From: Akkermansiaceae bacterium
Lineage (GTDB): Bacteria > Verrucomicrobiota > Verrucomicrobiia > Verrucomicrobiales > Akkermansiaceae
Direction: 5' to 3'
Assembly: GCA_903827375.1 (NCBI GenBank)
Contig: CAIKHZ010000370.1
Location: 1 to 32,715, forward strand
Length of the DNA: 32,715 bases
Part shown: in pieces, positions 8,583 to 17,239 of the stretch
Position numbering within the stretch: the stretch's first letter is position 1
How the letters are laid out: every line of letters starts with the position of its first letter
Made by a program: the position numbers and the translations under genes
Notes under the pieces: generated by a model
The model's database searches: none
Seen by the model: only the letters and a program-made list of their open reading frames with translations
Told to the model about the DNA's origin: nothing

Positions 8583-10173
8583 AGCAAATGGCCACGGCAG
8601 TCGTCACCAGCGTGCCAGCCAGGATCCGCCAAGGGAATTCGATGATGGGCAACCAGTTGGGGTTGTCGTAGAGGTCGTGCCCGATGAGCATCTTGGCGAG
8701 CTCGTTGGGCAGATTGCTCAAAATCGCCACAGCCACCATTCCGGCCGTCATGGCCAGCAGATTGCCAACCTCGCTGCCACGGTTGCTGGTGAAGAGACCG
8801 ACCATGAAGATGCCCAGCAACGAGCCGTAGGTATAACCGAAGCTCCCGAGAATGATGCCGATGATGCTGAGGCCCGGGTGGCAGGCCTTGACCAGCGCGG
8901 TGGCCAGCCCAACGGCGATGAGCAGCGCGGTGAAGCCAAGGGTGCTGAGTTTGATGATGCGCACCCGCTGGCGCTCATCGTTGGGCGTGCCGAACCAGCG
9001 GAAATGAAAATCCCTCGCGTAACTCGTCGCCAGCGAATTCATGGCAGTGCCTAGCGAGCCCATCGTCGTCGCCAGTACCCCAGCCACCACCAGCCCACGC
9101 AGGCCACCCGGCATCACATCGATCACAAAGTAGGGGAATACCCGGGTGTGATCCTTCAGACCCGCCGCCATCGGCAACCGCGGATCGTCCACCACGTGAC
9201 CGTAGTACACCGCCAGGAGGATTCCGATAGTTAGAACGGCGAAGGTCACCGGGATATCGACCAGTCCTGAAAGAATGGTGGCGAGCGCGCTTTGGCGTTG
9301 GTTTTTTGCGGTGAGCATCCGCTGCACCATGTCCTGATCCGTACCGTGGGTGGCAAGCGTCATAAACAAGGACCCAAACAAAGCCGCCCACACCGTGTAC
9401 TCGGTGGCCAGCACACTCTTGATTTTCCCCCAGGTGGTGGCAGCAGGGGCATCGCCGTGCCACTGCCACAAGCGCAGGTCTCCGGGCTCCTGCAGGTATT
9501 CTTTAGCGCCCACCCAACCACCAGGAATGTGGCCTAGCAAATACCACAGGGAAAATCCCAGCGCGGCAAACAGCACGCCAATTTGCAATACATCGGTCCA
9601 GATGACCGCCTTGATGCCACCCACGGCGGTGTAGGCAGCTGTCAGCAGGCTGACGAGCACCAGCGCCGCGCCAGTAAACCAGAATTGCGACCAGGTACCC
9701 ATGGGTTCGTCGGGGTGCGTTTGGTTCCAGATGACGACCAGCAACAACGTCGGCACCCACAGCCGGGAGCCGCTCGCCAGCGTCCGGGTGAGGAGGAAAA
9801 TGGCGCTCGCCATGCGGCGGGTTCGCGGGCCGAAGCGGATTTCGAGAAATTCGTAGATACTCACCACGTTATGCTTGTAGTAGGCGGGAATGAACACCGC
9901 GCTGACGAGCAGCCTGGCGAGCAGGTAGCCGAGCATGAGTTGGGCATAGGTGAAGTTGCGTAGCTTGAACCCTTCGCCCGGCGCACCGAAAAACGTCCCG
10001 GCGCTGATTTCCGAGGCCAAAATCGACGCCAGCACCGCCCACCATGGAATCGAGCGCCCACCCAGCGCAAAATCCGCCACGCTGCGATTGCGCCGGCTGC
10101 AGAAAACCCCGATCCACACAATCACTCCAAAATACGCCCCGATAATGGCCAGGTCCAATCCGTACTCCGACAT
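8542..10173 (-). CDS. Sodium:solute symporter (SSS family)
   Basis: A 543-residue inner-membrane transporter with about 13-14 predicted helices, the usual SSS number and length. Family features include the N-terminal DFALGGRSIPWWAVLASILASEISAGTF-type segment covering TM1-TM2, split here into DFALGGRSIPWW and ASILASEISAGTF. Others are YTAVGGIKAVIWTDVLQ and the TM8-region GGLRGLVVAGVLATTMGSLGTAMNSLATSYARD, which carries the sodium-site serines and threonines. It probably imports a sugar or sugar acid handled by the flanking enzymes. I start at ATG 10173 (MSEYGLDLAIIGAYFG); upstream in-frame codons to 10215 are possible. The stop lies inside the convergent isomerase gene (41-base tail-to-tail overlap). 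An inverted repeat lies just upstream at 10209-10229. Confidence 0.93.
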   Translation of the reverse strand: MSEYGLDLAIIGAYFGVIVWIGVFCSRRNRSVADFALGGRSIPWWAVLASILASEISAGTFFGAPGEGFKLRNFTYAQLMLGYLLARLLVSAVFIPAYYKHNVVSIYEFLEIRFGPRTRRMASAIFLLTRTLASGSRLWVPTLLLVVIWNQTHPDEPMGTWSQFWFTGAALVLVSLLTAAYTAVGGIKAVIWTDVLQIGVLFAALGFSLWYLLGHIPGGWVGAKEYLQEPGDLRLWQWHGDAPAATTWGKIKSVLATEYTVWAALFGSLFMTLATHGTDQDMVQRMLTAKNQRQSALATILSGLVDIPVTFAVLTIGILLAVYYGHVVDDPRLPMAAGLKDHTRVFPYFVIDVMPGGLRGLVVAGVLATTMGSLGTAMNSLATSYARDFHFRWFGTPNDERQRVRIIKLSTLGFTALLIAVGLATALVKACHPGLSIIGIILGSFGYTYGSLLGIFMVGLFTSNRGSEVGNLLAMTAGMVAVAILSNLPNELAKMLIGHDLYDNPNWLPIIEFPWRILAGTLVTTAVAICFTPTIRADVPQRV

Positions 10174-10520
10174 GCGCCGCAACCTATCCAACCCACCCAC
10201 CATGCCAAGCGTCAAATTTTTATTGACGCGAAGCCCCCCCTATTACACCCCAGTAACCGTCCTCCGCCGGAGGTCCCACAACACATATAAATCCCTCAAA
10301 ATTGCCATTTTTTCTAACTGGAAGGTGCGTTTTGCATCAATTTCAGCTCAAAATCGATATATTTCTCAAAAAATAACCCATTGAAAAAGAATGGATTACG
10401 ACGAAAATTCGGAGGTTTTACCTAACACATGAATTTTGTGTTTGCGTAGTGGGGGGGAGTGAATTTACATGTTCCGGACGTCCGAAAAACGCAAACGACT
10501 TAATTCTTCTCCCATTACCC
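10174..10520. other. Divergent intergenic region with two palindromes
   Basis: This gap separates the divergent symporter and lipoprotein genes and holds no convincing gene. Its centre (about 10280-10460) is clearly more AT-rich than the surroundings, as expected of promoter DNA. Two symmetric sites are visible: GCGTCAA-N7-TTGACGC at 10209-10229 and CCTCCG-C-CGGAGG at 10261-10273. I could not pick out a convincing -35/-10 pair on either strand. A run of seven or more G lies near 10450. Confidence 0.5.
10209..10229. promoter_or_regulatory. Perfect 7-bp inverted repeat upstream of the symporter gene
   Basis: GCGTCAA (10209-10215) and TTGACGC (10223-10229) flank ATTTTTA. The centre lies about 46 bases before the chosen symporter ATG at 10173. 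Symmetric half-sites 14 bases apart in a divergent promoter region suit binding of a dimeric regulator. As RNA it would also fold into a 7-bp hairpin in the symporter 5' leader. Which applies cannot be decided from one sequence. Confidence 0.4.
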
Positions 10521-11183
10521 ATGATTTCCCGACGCCTTCCCCTCGCTGCCGCAGCGCTAAGCACCCTACTTCTTGCCAGTTGCGGCAATTCAAGTTTGGC
10601 CATTCTCCCCAAATCTTCCCTTCAGGGCCTGGGTGGGTTCGGCAGTTTTTTCAGCCGAACGGAGAGTTTTCCGACGGCGGCGCCTAGCGCCAAGACCCTT
10701 GCTGCGGCGGCCACCAAGCCGAAAGACCGCCACCACATGCCGGTGTACGCGTTTGCAGACCGCACCCGGATCATTCGGACCACTGCCTACACGGCCAGTG
10801 AGGCCGACCACATTGTTTACGGCAACAGCAACGCCACCGGCACACCGTTGCGCTACACCGACCGGGTGCGCAGCGCTGCTGCTGACTGGTCGTTCTACCC
10901 GGTGGGCACGGTTTTCCGCATTTCCGGGCTGCCTTACCTATACGTGGTGGACGACTACGGCTCGGCGCTAGCTGGCAATGCCACGGTGGATATTTACGAG
11001 CCCACGAAGGATTTGATGAACATTTGGGGCAGCCGCCAGGTCGAAATGACCGTCGTCCAATGGGGCTCGTTCACCCGCAGTGCGGAGATTCTCAGACAAC
11101 GCACGAGCTACGCCCATTGCCGGGCCATGCTCACCAACATCATCCGGCAGAAGCCTGACGTCGGCCGGGTCGCCAAGCTCTGA
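10521..11183 (+). CDS. Lipoprotein with 3D (double-psi beta-barrel) domain
   Basis: A 220-residue protein starting MISRRLPLAAAALSTLLLASC, a type II signal peptide whose lipobox L-A-S-C21 marks it as a lipoprotein. The C-terminal half (about residues 85-195) matches the 3D domain found in MltA-type lytic transglycosylases and related wall-active proteins. It shows the TTAYTASE start, FYPVGTVFRISGLPYLYVVDD and the aspartate-containing DDYGSALAGNATVDIYEP; the three conserved Asp give the domain its name. It likely acts on, or binds, peptidoglycan or glycan in the periplasm. ATG 10521 is chosen because it begins the signal peptide and follows CCC; an upstream frame to 10449 would bury the signal sequence. 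Neighbours are sugar-use genes, which may be incidental. Confidence 0.75.
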   Translation: MISRRLPLAAAALSTLLLASCGNSSLAILPKSSLQGLGGFGSFFSRTESFPTAAPSAKTLAAAATKPKDRHHMPVYAFADRTRIIRTTAYTASEADHIVYGNSNATGTPLRYTDRVRSAAADWSFYPVGTVFRISGLPYLYVVDDYGSALAGNATVDIYEPTKDLMNIWGSRQVEMTVVQWGSFTRSAEILRQRTSYAHCRAMLTNIIRQKPDVGRVAKL

Positions 11184-11297
11184 GCGCCGGAAGAAGCCTG
11201 CCGCCGCCGAGTCGGCATCCCAGCTTTTGCTCACTGGAGCGGTGCCAGCACCGATTGCAAGATTGGTGTTTGGTGAGGCGTTAATGGCTTCACAGCC

Positions 11298-12083
11298 ATG
11301 CCCGCTCCCACGCCCATATCCCTCCGTTCAGCCAGTCTCACACTTTTACTGCTTGCCAGCATGCCGCTGTCGGCAGCTGACAAGGTGCTGGTGTACACCC
11401 GCAATTTCACCAAGGACGGCAAGGGGTTTGTGCACGACAACATCGCTGCCTGCACCAAAACCCTCAAAGAGCTGGGTGCCGACAACGGGTTTGTAACCGA
11501 GGTTTCGGACGACCCGGCGGTGTTCACTGCGGCCAGTCTGAAGCCATACAAGGCGTTGGTATTTGCCAATTCCAACAACGAGGCCTTCGCCAACGATGAC
11601 CAGCGCGCGGCCTTCAAGGCATACATCCAAGCAGGCGGGGGCTTTGTCGGAATCCATTCCTCGTGCGGTTCGGAACGCGATTGGCCGTATTTCCAACATG
11701 TGCAGGGCGGCAAATTTCTGGTTCATGCACCGTTGCAAAAGTTCACGATCAAGGTGTTGGATGCCGTTCATCCTGCCACGGTGCATCTGGGGAAGACTTG
11801 GGTTTGGAGCGATGAGTGTTATTTTTTCACCAACCTCAACCCGGACCTCAAGGTCCTGCTGGCACTCGATCCCTCCACTCCCTTGGACAAATTTCCCCTA
11901 AGCCAACCCAACCTCGGCCAACACAACGGCCAATTCCCCCTCGCCTGGTGCCATGAGGCGGATGGCGCACGCGCCTTCTACACCTCACTGGGCCACAAGA
12001 TAGAATATTACTCCGACCCAACCTTCAAACAGCACCTTCTCGGCGGAATCCAGTGGGTCCTGCATACCGAAAAACATCCCTAA
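11298..12083 (+). CDS. Secreted ThuA-like domain protein (copy 2)
   Basis: A 261-residue ThuA-like protein. A signal peptide (SLTLLLLASMPLSAA) covers the first 27 residues or so. The mature part opens with DKVLVYTRNFTKDGKGFVHD and then has the glycine-rich FKAYIQAGGGFVGIHSS, the WSDECYFF segment and a final GARAFYTSLGHKIEYY, all typical of this fold. It is 12 bases upstream of a Tat-exported Gfo/Idh/MocA oxidoreductase and probably in one transcript with it and the next two genes. ThuA-oxidoreductase pairing recalls ThuA/ThuB of Sinorhizobium, where sugars are handled through 3-keto intermediates. The true substrate here is unknown. Confidence 0.87.
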   Translation: MPAPTPISLRSASLTLLLLASMPLSAADKVLVYTRNFTKDGKGFVHDNIAACTKTLKELGADNGFVTEVSDDPAVFTAASLKPYKALVFANSNNEAFANDDQRAAFKAYIQAGGGFVGIHSSCGSERDWPYFQHVQGGKFLVHAPLQKFTIKVLDAVHPATVHLGKTWVWSDECYFFTNLNPDLKVLLALDPSTPLDKFPLSQPNLGQHNGQFPLAWCHEADGARAFYTSLGHKIEYYSDPTFKQHLLGGIQWVLHTEKHP

Positions 12084-12095
12084 CATTACCAGCCC

Positions 12096-13511
12096 ATGCA
12101 TCCCACCTCCCCCACCACCCGCCGCAAATTTATCAAGCTGAGCGCCGCTGCCATCGGCTTTCCAACCATCATCCCGTCCCGCGTGTTAGGCGCAGCGGCT
12201 CCCTCCAAGCTCCTCCAAATCGCCCAGATTGGCTGCGGCCGCATCGCTAACGAAATGGACATGCCGGGCGTACTCAAATGGCCCCAGTTGGCGCGCTTCA
12301 TTGCGGTGGCGGATTTCGACGCGAAACGCGCAGGTCTGGCAAAATCCCGCATCGAGGACACTTATGCCAAAGCGCTCAAGCAATCGGCAAACGTCACGGC
12401 GCATCAGGATTACCGGGAAATTTTGGCTAACAAGGAGGTGGACGCGGTGATGATCAGCACGCCCGATCACTGGCACGCCCAATTGGTCGTCGAAGCGGCC
12501 CTGGCCGGCAAAGATGTCTATGTCCAAAAACCCCTCAGCCTGACCATCGGCGAAGGCCGCCTCGTCAGTGACGTGCTTCATGCAAAAAAGACGGTCTTCC
12601 AAATCGGTTCCCAACAACGCTCGACCGAGCAATTTCTGCGCGCTTGCCAACTCGTCCGCAACGGCGCTATCGGCAAAATCCACTCCATCAAAATCGGCCT
12701 GCCCGTCGATCCCGGCGGCGGCAATCCCAAGCAGATGCCTGTGCCCGCCACCTTTGATTACAACTCATGGCTAGGCTCCACCCCGAGCGTGGATTACACC
12801 GAGGATCGCTGCCATCCGCAACAGGGGTTTGGCCGTCCAGGCTGGTTGCGGCTCGAGCAATTCGGAGCTGGCATGATCACCGGTTGGGGATCCCATCACG
12901 TCGATATCGCCCATTGGGCCATCGACGCCGAACTCAGCGGCCCCATCAGCCTCGTCGCCAAGGCAACCTTCCCCGATAAGTCCAGCTTTTGGAACGTCCA
13001 CGGCAAGTACAACGTCGTGCTTCAATATCCTAACGATATCTCCATGACCATTTCCGACGAACTGCCTAACGGCATTCTTTTCGAGGGCGATAACGGCTGG
13101 ATATGGGTTAGCCGTGGCGGCGCGCCAGCCACCGCCAGTGATCCTCCGGCCACTCAGAAGGCTGCCAAGGCATTCAATAGCAGTGATCCCTCCCTATCTA
13201 AGACGGATCTATCAAAACACAGCTTGCAGCTCCACAAAAGCCCTCAGTGGAACCACCACCTCGACTGGCTGGAGGCGATGCGTGAGCGCAAACCGGCGGT
13301 GACCAGCGGCGAGGCCGCCCACCGCACCTGCTCGGTGTGCCTGATGTCATCCATCGGCATGCATCTGGGCCGTCCACTCAAATGGGATTCCGCCGCCGAA
13401 CACTTCGACGACGCCGAGGCCAATGCCATGCTCAACCGCCCCGAACGCTCGCCATTTGGCGCCTTTAATGCCGCTAAACTCGCCGGCTTCACCCAGTTTA
13501 AAACACTCTAA
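12096..13511 (+). CDS. Tat-exported Gfo/Idh/MocA family oxidoreductase
   Basis: A 471-residue NAD(P)-dependent sugar oxidoreductase. The N-terminus TTRRKFIKLSAAAIGFP is a twin-arginine signal, so the enzyme is exported folded, presumably with tightly bound nucleotide. The Rossmann motif IGCGRI (residues 45-50) is followed by VDAVMISTPDHWHAQLV and VYVQKPLS, in which the family's EKP lysine is kept as QKP. The C-terminal domain has GMITGWGSHHVDIAHWAID with the catalytic-type Asp and His. It starts 12 bases after the ThuA-like gene and ends one base before the next oxidoreductase, so the genes are clearly co-transcribed. It likely oxidises or epimerises a sugar unit in the periplasm. Confidence 0.93.
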   Translation: MHPTSPTTRRKFIKLSAAAIGFPTIIPSRVLGAAAPSKLLQIAQIGCGRIANEMDMPGVLKWPQLARFIAVADFDAKRAGLAKSRIEDTYAKALKQSANVTAHQDYREILANKEVDAVMISTPDHWHAQLVVEAALAGKDVYVQKPLSLTIGEGRLVSDVLHAKKTVFQIGSQQRSTEQFLRACQLVRNGAIGKIHSIKIGLPVDPGGGNPKQMPVPATFDYNSWLGSTPSVDYTEDRCHPQQGFGRPGWLRLEQFGAGMITGWGSHHVDIAHWAIDAELSGPISLVAKATFPDKSSFWNVHGKYNVVLQYPNDISMTISDELPNGILFEGDNGWIWVSRGGAPATASDPPATQKAAKAFNSSDPSLSKTDLSKHSLQLHKSPQWNHHLDWLEAMRERKPAVTSGEAAHRTCSVCLMSSIGMHLGRPLKWDSAAEHFDDAEANAMLNRPERSPFGAFNAAKLAGFTQFKTL

Positions 13512-13512
13512 C

Positions 13513-14880
13513 ATGAAACCTACCCTCCTCCTCTCTCATCTTTGGCTAGGCCTCGGTGCGGCGCTGCTGCTGCCCGCCGCAGCCGCCGAAGCGCCCGCTG
13601 TCACGCTCATCACCTTGGATCCCGGGCATTTCCATGCGGCCCTGGTGCAGGCCGCCGAATACCCGCAGGTGGACCCGGCGGTTCACGTCTATGCGCCAGA
13701 CGGGCCGGATCTCGACCAGCACCTCAAACGCATCGATGCCTATAACACGCGTGCCGACAAGCCGACCCACTGGCAGGAGGATGTATGCCGCAGCCCGGAT
13801 TTCCTGCAGCGGATGTTAGATGAGAAGAAGGGCAACCTTGTGATCATTTCGGGTAACAACTCACGCAAGGCGGATTACATTCTACGCTCCATTCAAGCCG
13901 GCTACAACGTCTTGAGTGACAAGCCGATGGTCATCGTGCCGGCGGATTTGGCAAAAATCGAACAGGCGTTTGCTGAGGCAAAAAAGCACGGTCTGTTATT
14001 GTGTGATATCATGACCGAGCGGCATGAGACGACCACCATCCTGCAGCGCGAGCTCTCCCGCATCCCAGAGGTTTTCGGAACCTTGCTAATGGGTAGTGCA
14101 GAGCAACCGGCAATCACCAAGGAAAGCGTCCACCATTACTGCAAGACCGTATCTGGCAAACCCCTCCAACGCCCGCCCTGGTTCTTCGACGTCACCCAAC
14201 AGGGCGAAGGCATTGTCGATGTGACCACTCATCTGGTGGACTTGGTGCAGTGGGAGGCGTTTCCCGAACAGATTCTAACGCCTGCCGACGTCAAGGTGCT
14301 TGCAGCTCGGCGCTGGACGACCAAGGTGAGTGCCGCACAATTTGAGAAATCCACCGGGCTCAAGGGATTTCCTCCATCCAACAAAAGCAGGGTGAATGCT
14401 AGCGGCGAATTGGAGGTGTATGGCAATGGCGAGTTCAGCTACACCCTGCGAGGCGTGCATGCCAAGGTGTCGGTGATCTGGAACTTCGAAGCTCCCGAGG
14501 GTGGTGGCGACACCCATGATTCCATCATGCGCGGCAGCTCCGCCAATCTGATCATCCGCCAAGGCAAGGAGCAAAGCTACAAACCGGTGCTCTACGTCGA
14601 AAATTCCGGCCCGGCAACTGCCGCCAACTTCGAAAAATCCCTGCTCGCCGCCATCACCAAACTGCAATCCCTCTATCCAGGTCTGACCATCAAACCAGCC
14701 GCCTCCACCTGGGAAATCGTCGTTCCCGACACCTTCAAAATCGGCCACGAGGCCCACTTCGCCCAAGTGACGGCCAAATATTTAAAGTATTTGGCAGATG
14801 GAAAATTGCCTGAGTGGGAGGAGCCTAACATGCTCACCAAATGCCACACCATCATCGAGGCCTACCGCCTGAGCCGCTGA
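13513..14880 (+). CDS. Secreted Gfo/Idh/MocA-like protein with oxidoreductase C-terminal domain
   Basis: A 455-residue protein with a Sec-type signal peptide (LLLSHLWLGLGAALLLPAAAA) and Gfo/Idh/MocA-like architecture. The expected GxGxxG nucleotide loop is absent: the first strand is followed by TLDPGHFHAALV (residues 34-45). The later landmarks are kept: IISGNNSRKADYILRSI, VLSDKPM with Lys137, and IVDVTTHLVDLVQW. The second half fits the 'putative oxidoreductase C-terminal' family. It may bind cofactor unusually or have lost redox activity. ATG 13513 is one base after the previous stop; upstream codons in this frame lie inside the preceding gene. It is the third of four apparently co-transcribed genes. 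Confidence 0.87.
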   Translation: MKPTLLLSHLWLGLGAALLLPAAAAEAPAVTLITLDPGHFHAALVQAAEYPQVDPAVHVYAPDGPDLDQHLKRIDAYNTRADKPTHWQEDVCRSPDFLQRMLDEKKGNLVIISGNNSRKADYILRSIQAGYNVLSDKPMVIVPADLAKIEQAFAEAKKHGLLLCDIMTERHETTTILQRELSRIPEVFGTLLMGSAEQPAITKESVHHYCKTVSGKPLQRPPWFFDVTQQGEGIVDVTTHLVDLVQWEAFPEQILTPADVKVLAARRWTTKVSAAQFEKSTGLKGFPPSNKSRVNASGELEVYGNGEFSYTLRGVHAKVSVIWNFEAPEGGGDTHDSIMRGSSANLIIRQGKEQSYKPVLYVENSGPATAANFEKSLLAAITKLQSLYPGLTIKPAASTWEIVVPDTFKIGHEAHFAQVTAKYLKYLADGKLPEWEEPNMLTKCHTIIEAYRLSR

Positions 14881-14899
14881 TCCGAACCCAACCTATCCC

Positions 14900-15946
14900 A
14901 TGCGCCCCGACCAATGGCAACTCTTCAAGGCGGCGGCCAAACGCCTGCCCGGCGCAAGCGTGCCGCTCGCCCTCATCGTCGATAGCCCGTGGCTGCCCGG
15001 CCACCTCGGCATCACCCACAACGACTACTTCTTTGATTCGGATGTGTGGTTCAATGCCCACCGCAGGGTCATCGAGGAATTTCCCGAGGTGATTTTCTTC
15101 CCCTCGTGGTGGGCGGAAATCGGCATGGCAGCAGAACCCTCGGCTCTGGGTGTGCGCGTCCGCTTCTGGCCCCACCAAACACCCAGCGAAGAACACTTGC
15201 CACTGCGCCTCGAAGACCTCGACCAACTCGCCCCGCCCGATCCCACCAGCGATGGCTTCTGCCCGCTGATCCTGCATCGCTACACCGCAATGAAGCAGCG
15301 CATCTTCGACGCCGGTTATACTATCCCAGTAGTGGCAGCACGCGGGCCACTGTGCACCGCTTCATTTTTCCGCGGGGTCACCCAATTGATGATGGACATG
15401 ATGGATGAGCCGCAACGCGCTCTCCAACTCATCGACCTTTGCACCACACTGACCATCGACTGGCTCAAGGCGCAGGCCGCCGCCATCGGTCCTTGCGTCG
15501 AGGGAATTCTTGTCCTCGACGATATCGTCGGCATGATCGGCCCGGACGATTACGAGCAATTCGCCCATCCGTTTCTCAAGCGCATTTGCGACGCATTCCC
15601 TAACGACTGGGTCAAAGTCTATCACAACGATGCGGGCGTCGAGGCCTGCCTAGAGCGACTGCCGGACACTGGCTTTGACGTCCTCAACTGGGGCAAACAA
15701 ACCGGCGTGGCTAGCGCAGTCGCGCGTCTTGGCGGCCGCATGACGCTCATGGGCAATGTCCCGCCGCTAGATATTGGTGTGCGCGGCACTTCGGAGCAAG
15801 TCCAACAAGCAACGTTCGACGTCCTGCAGCAAGCCGCCGGCCATCCGCTCATCCTTTCGGTCGGCGGCGGCGTGAGTCCCGGCATGCCCGCAGCCAACAT
15901 CCGCGCCATGGCCCACGCGCTAAGCGCATGGCAAGGAGAGGTCTAA
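14900..15946 (+). CDS. Uroporphyrinogen decarboxylase (URO-D) superfamily protein
   Basis: A 348-residue cytosolic TIM-barrel protein of the URO-D/methyltransferase (COG0407) superfamily. Family segments are ILVLDDIVGMIGPDDYEQF (around residue 204), VKVYHNDAG with His242, GNVPPLDIGVRGT and LSVGGGVSPGMPAANIRAM near the C-terminus. It is unlikely to be HemE, because the HemE N-terminal substrate motif with paired arginines is absent. Corrinoid methyltransferases such as MtaA use an H-x-C plus distal Cys zinc set. Here the equivalent places read HND and GGG, so that chemistry is also doubtful. Homologues recur in carbohydrate loci of PVC bacteria with unknown function. It follows the oxidoreductase by 19 bases and is the last gene of that run. 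Confidence 0.82.
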   Translation: MRPDQWQLFKAAAKRLPGASVPLALIVDSPWLPGHLGITHNDYFFDSDVWFNAHRRVIEEFPEVIFFPSWWAEIGMAAEPSALGVRVRFWPHQTPSEEHLPLRLEDLDQLAPPDPTSDGFCPLILHRYTAMKQRIFDAGYTIPVVAARGPLCTASFFRGVTQLMMDMMDEPQRALQLIDLCTTLTIDWLKAQAAAIGPCVEGILVLDDIVGMIGPDDYEQFAHPFLKRICDAFPNDWVKVYHNDAGVEACLERLPDTGFDVLNWGKQTGVASAVARLGGRMTLMGNVPPLDIGVRGTSEQVQQATFDVLQQAAGHPLILSVGGGVSPGMPAANIRAMAHALSAWQGEV

Positions 15947-16084
15947 CGAAAAAGGAGAACTTCGAGGAATTGGATTTACTGGTGAAGCCAGTTGCTAGAA
16001 CCAACATTCTGGCCGGAGCGCGGAAAACTATCCGCACAATCATTTCTGTGCCAAAGCATCAGATGCCGATTGTAGCACGTCTCC

Positions 16085-17239
16085 TTAGTGCCGCCCCTTT
16101 CGCACCTTTCTGACAAAGGCGTTCATTTCCTCCTCGAGGGCTTCAATGCGCTCCACGAGCTTCAACTGGGTGCGGCAACGATCGAGATTGTGATTGGGCC
16201 GGTGGGTCCTGAAATACACGTCGCCCTCGATGTGATCTGTTAGGAAACGAATCCCAATTTCCAAGGTGATCAACTTGCCGGAGAACGCCAAATGTTCAAT
16301 TTCGGCGTCGTTAATGAATGAGCCGGCCGATTCCAGATACCCTTCGACGAGAGCCTCGAACATCGGCATGCGCATCTGCACTTTGGTCAAATCCGTCTCA
16401 TCTTCAGCCGCTGGACTGGTGGCCGTGCGAACCAAATCACCAAAGTCGTAGAGCGCCAAGCCTGGCATCACCGTGTCCAAGTCGATCACGCATACCGCCT
16501 CATCGGTTGCCGAGTCAATCATCACGTTATTGATCTTGGTGTCGTTGTGAGTGACTCGTAGGGGAAGTCGTCCGGCGGCGATGCCGTCCAACAATACACT
16601 CGTTAGCGCCTCTCGTTGGCAGACAAAGTCGAACTCTGGGCGCACGGAGGCAAGACGGCCGCAGGGATCGGTGGCGGCCACGGCCATCAGGCGCTCGAAG
16701 CGCTTGCGGGTATGATGGAAATCGGGAATCGTTTCGCGCAACGTCGATGCATCCAAGTCGCTGACCAGATCTTGGAATGAGCCGAAGGCGCGGGCTGCCT
16801 GATAGGCCTGGCGGGTATTTTCGACAACATCGTAAGTGACGCAGCCTTCGATAAAATTGTAACAGCGCCAGACGCCGCCAGCAGGGTCTTCGACCCAAGC
16901 CCCGCCGTTGCGAGCGGGAAAGAGGTTGAGCGTCTGGCCGCCGAGGTCCTTTTTAACGCGCAACACCTTGTCGTTGATGTGGCGGGTGACGCTCTCCACG
17001 TTGTGCATCAGCGCAAATGGATCCTTGAATACATTGCGGTTGATCAATTGGAGGATGTAGCGCCGCAGCGAGCCATCGGCCTGCCGGAGGGTGGCGCTAT
17101 AGGTGGAATTGATGTGACCGCTATCAATTTTCCCGCCGGATACAAACTCCCCCTGCACCGCAAATTGATTGGCAATGGCGGCTACCAAATGCTGGTCTTG
17201 CGGATCATTGTTTTGCACTAACGTGGGGACTTCGGACAT
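16085..17239 (-). CDS. Phosphotransferase, N-acetylhexosamine 1-kinase-like (APH fold)
   Basis: A 384-residue kinase of the aminoglycoside-phosphotransferase/choline-kinase fold. The catalytic loop THNDTKINNVM supplies the base Asp and the metal-binding Asn. VIDLDTVMPG is the DFG-like metal motif, and YDFGDLVRTATSPAAEDE follows. This pattern and length fit the NahK group that phosphorylates GlcNAc/GalNAc at C1; substrate specificity is inferred from that resemblance only. The C-terminal 60 residues include a charged helix (VERIEALEEEMNAFVRKV). Start ATG 17239 (MSEVPTLV) is preceded by GCC and no Shine-Dalgarno; earlier codons to 17341 look non-coding. It is convergent with the URO-D gene (138-base gap) and divergent from the EVE gene. 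Confidence 0.85.
   Translation of the reverse strand: MSEVPTLVQNNDPQDQHLVAAIANQFAVQGEFVSGGKIDSGHINSTYSATLRQADGSLRRYILQLINRNVFKDPFALMHNVESVTRHINDKVLRVKKDLGGQTLNLFPARNGGAWVEDPAGGVWRCYNFIEGCVTYDVVENTRQAYQAARAFGSFQDLVSDLDASTLRETIPDFHHTRKRFERLMAVAATDPCGRLASVRPEFDFVCQREALTSVLLDGIAAGRLPLRVTHNDTKINNVMIDSATDEAVCVIDLDTVMPGLALYDFGDLVRTATSPAAEDETDLTKVQMRMPMFEALVEGYLESAGSFINDAEIEHLAFSGKLITLEIGIRFLTDHIEGDVYFRTHRPNHNLDRCRTQLKLVERIEALEEEMNAFVRKVRKGRH

Noticed and set aside
14900..15946. Annotation as HemE (heme biosynthesis)
   Set aside because: The N-terminal arginine substrate motif is absent and the gene sits in a sugar-use operon; only superfamily membership is supported.
15928..16113. 61-codon open frame after the URO-D gene
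   Set aside because: It overlaps the gene's end in another frame, has no recognised motif and lies in a short convergent gap; probably chance.
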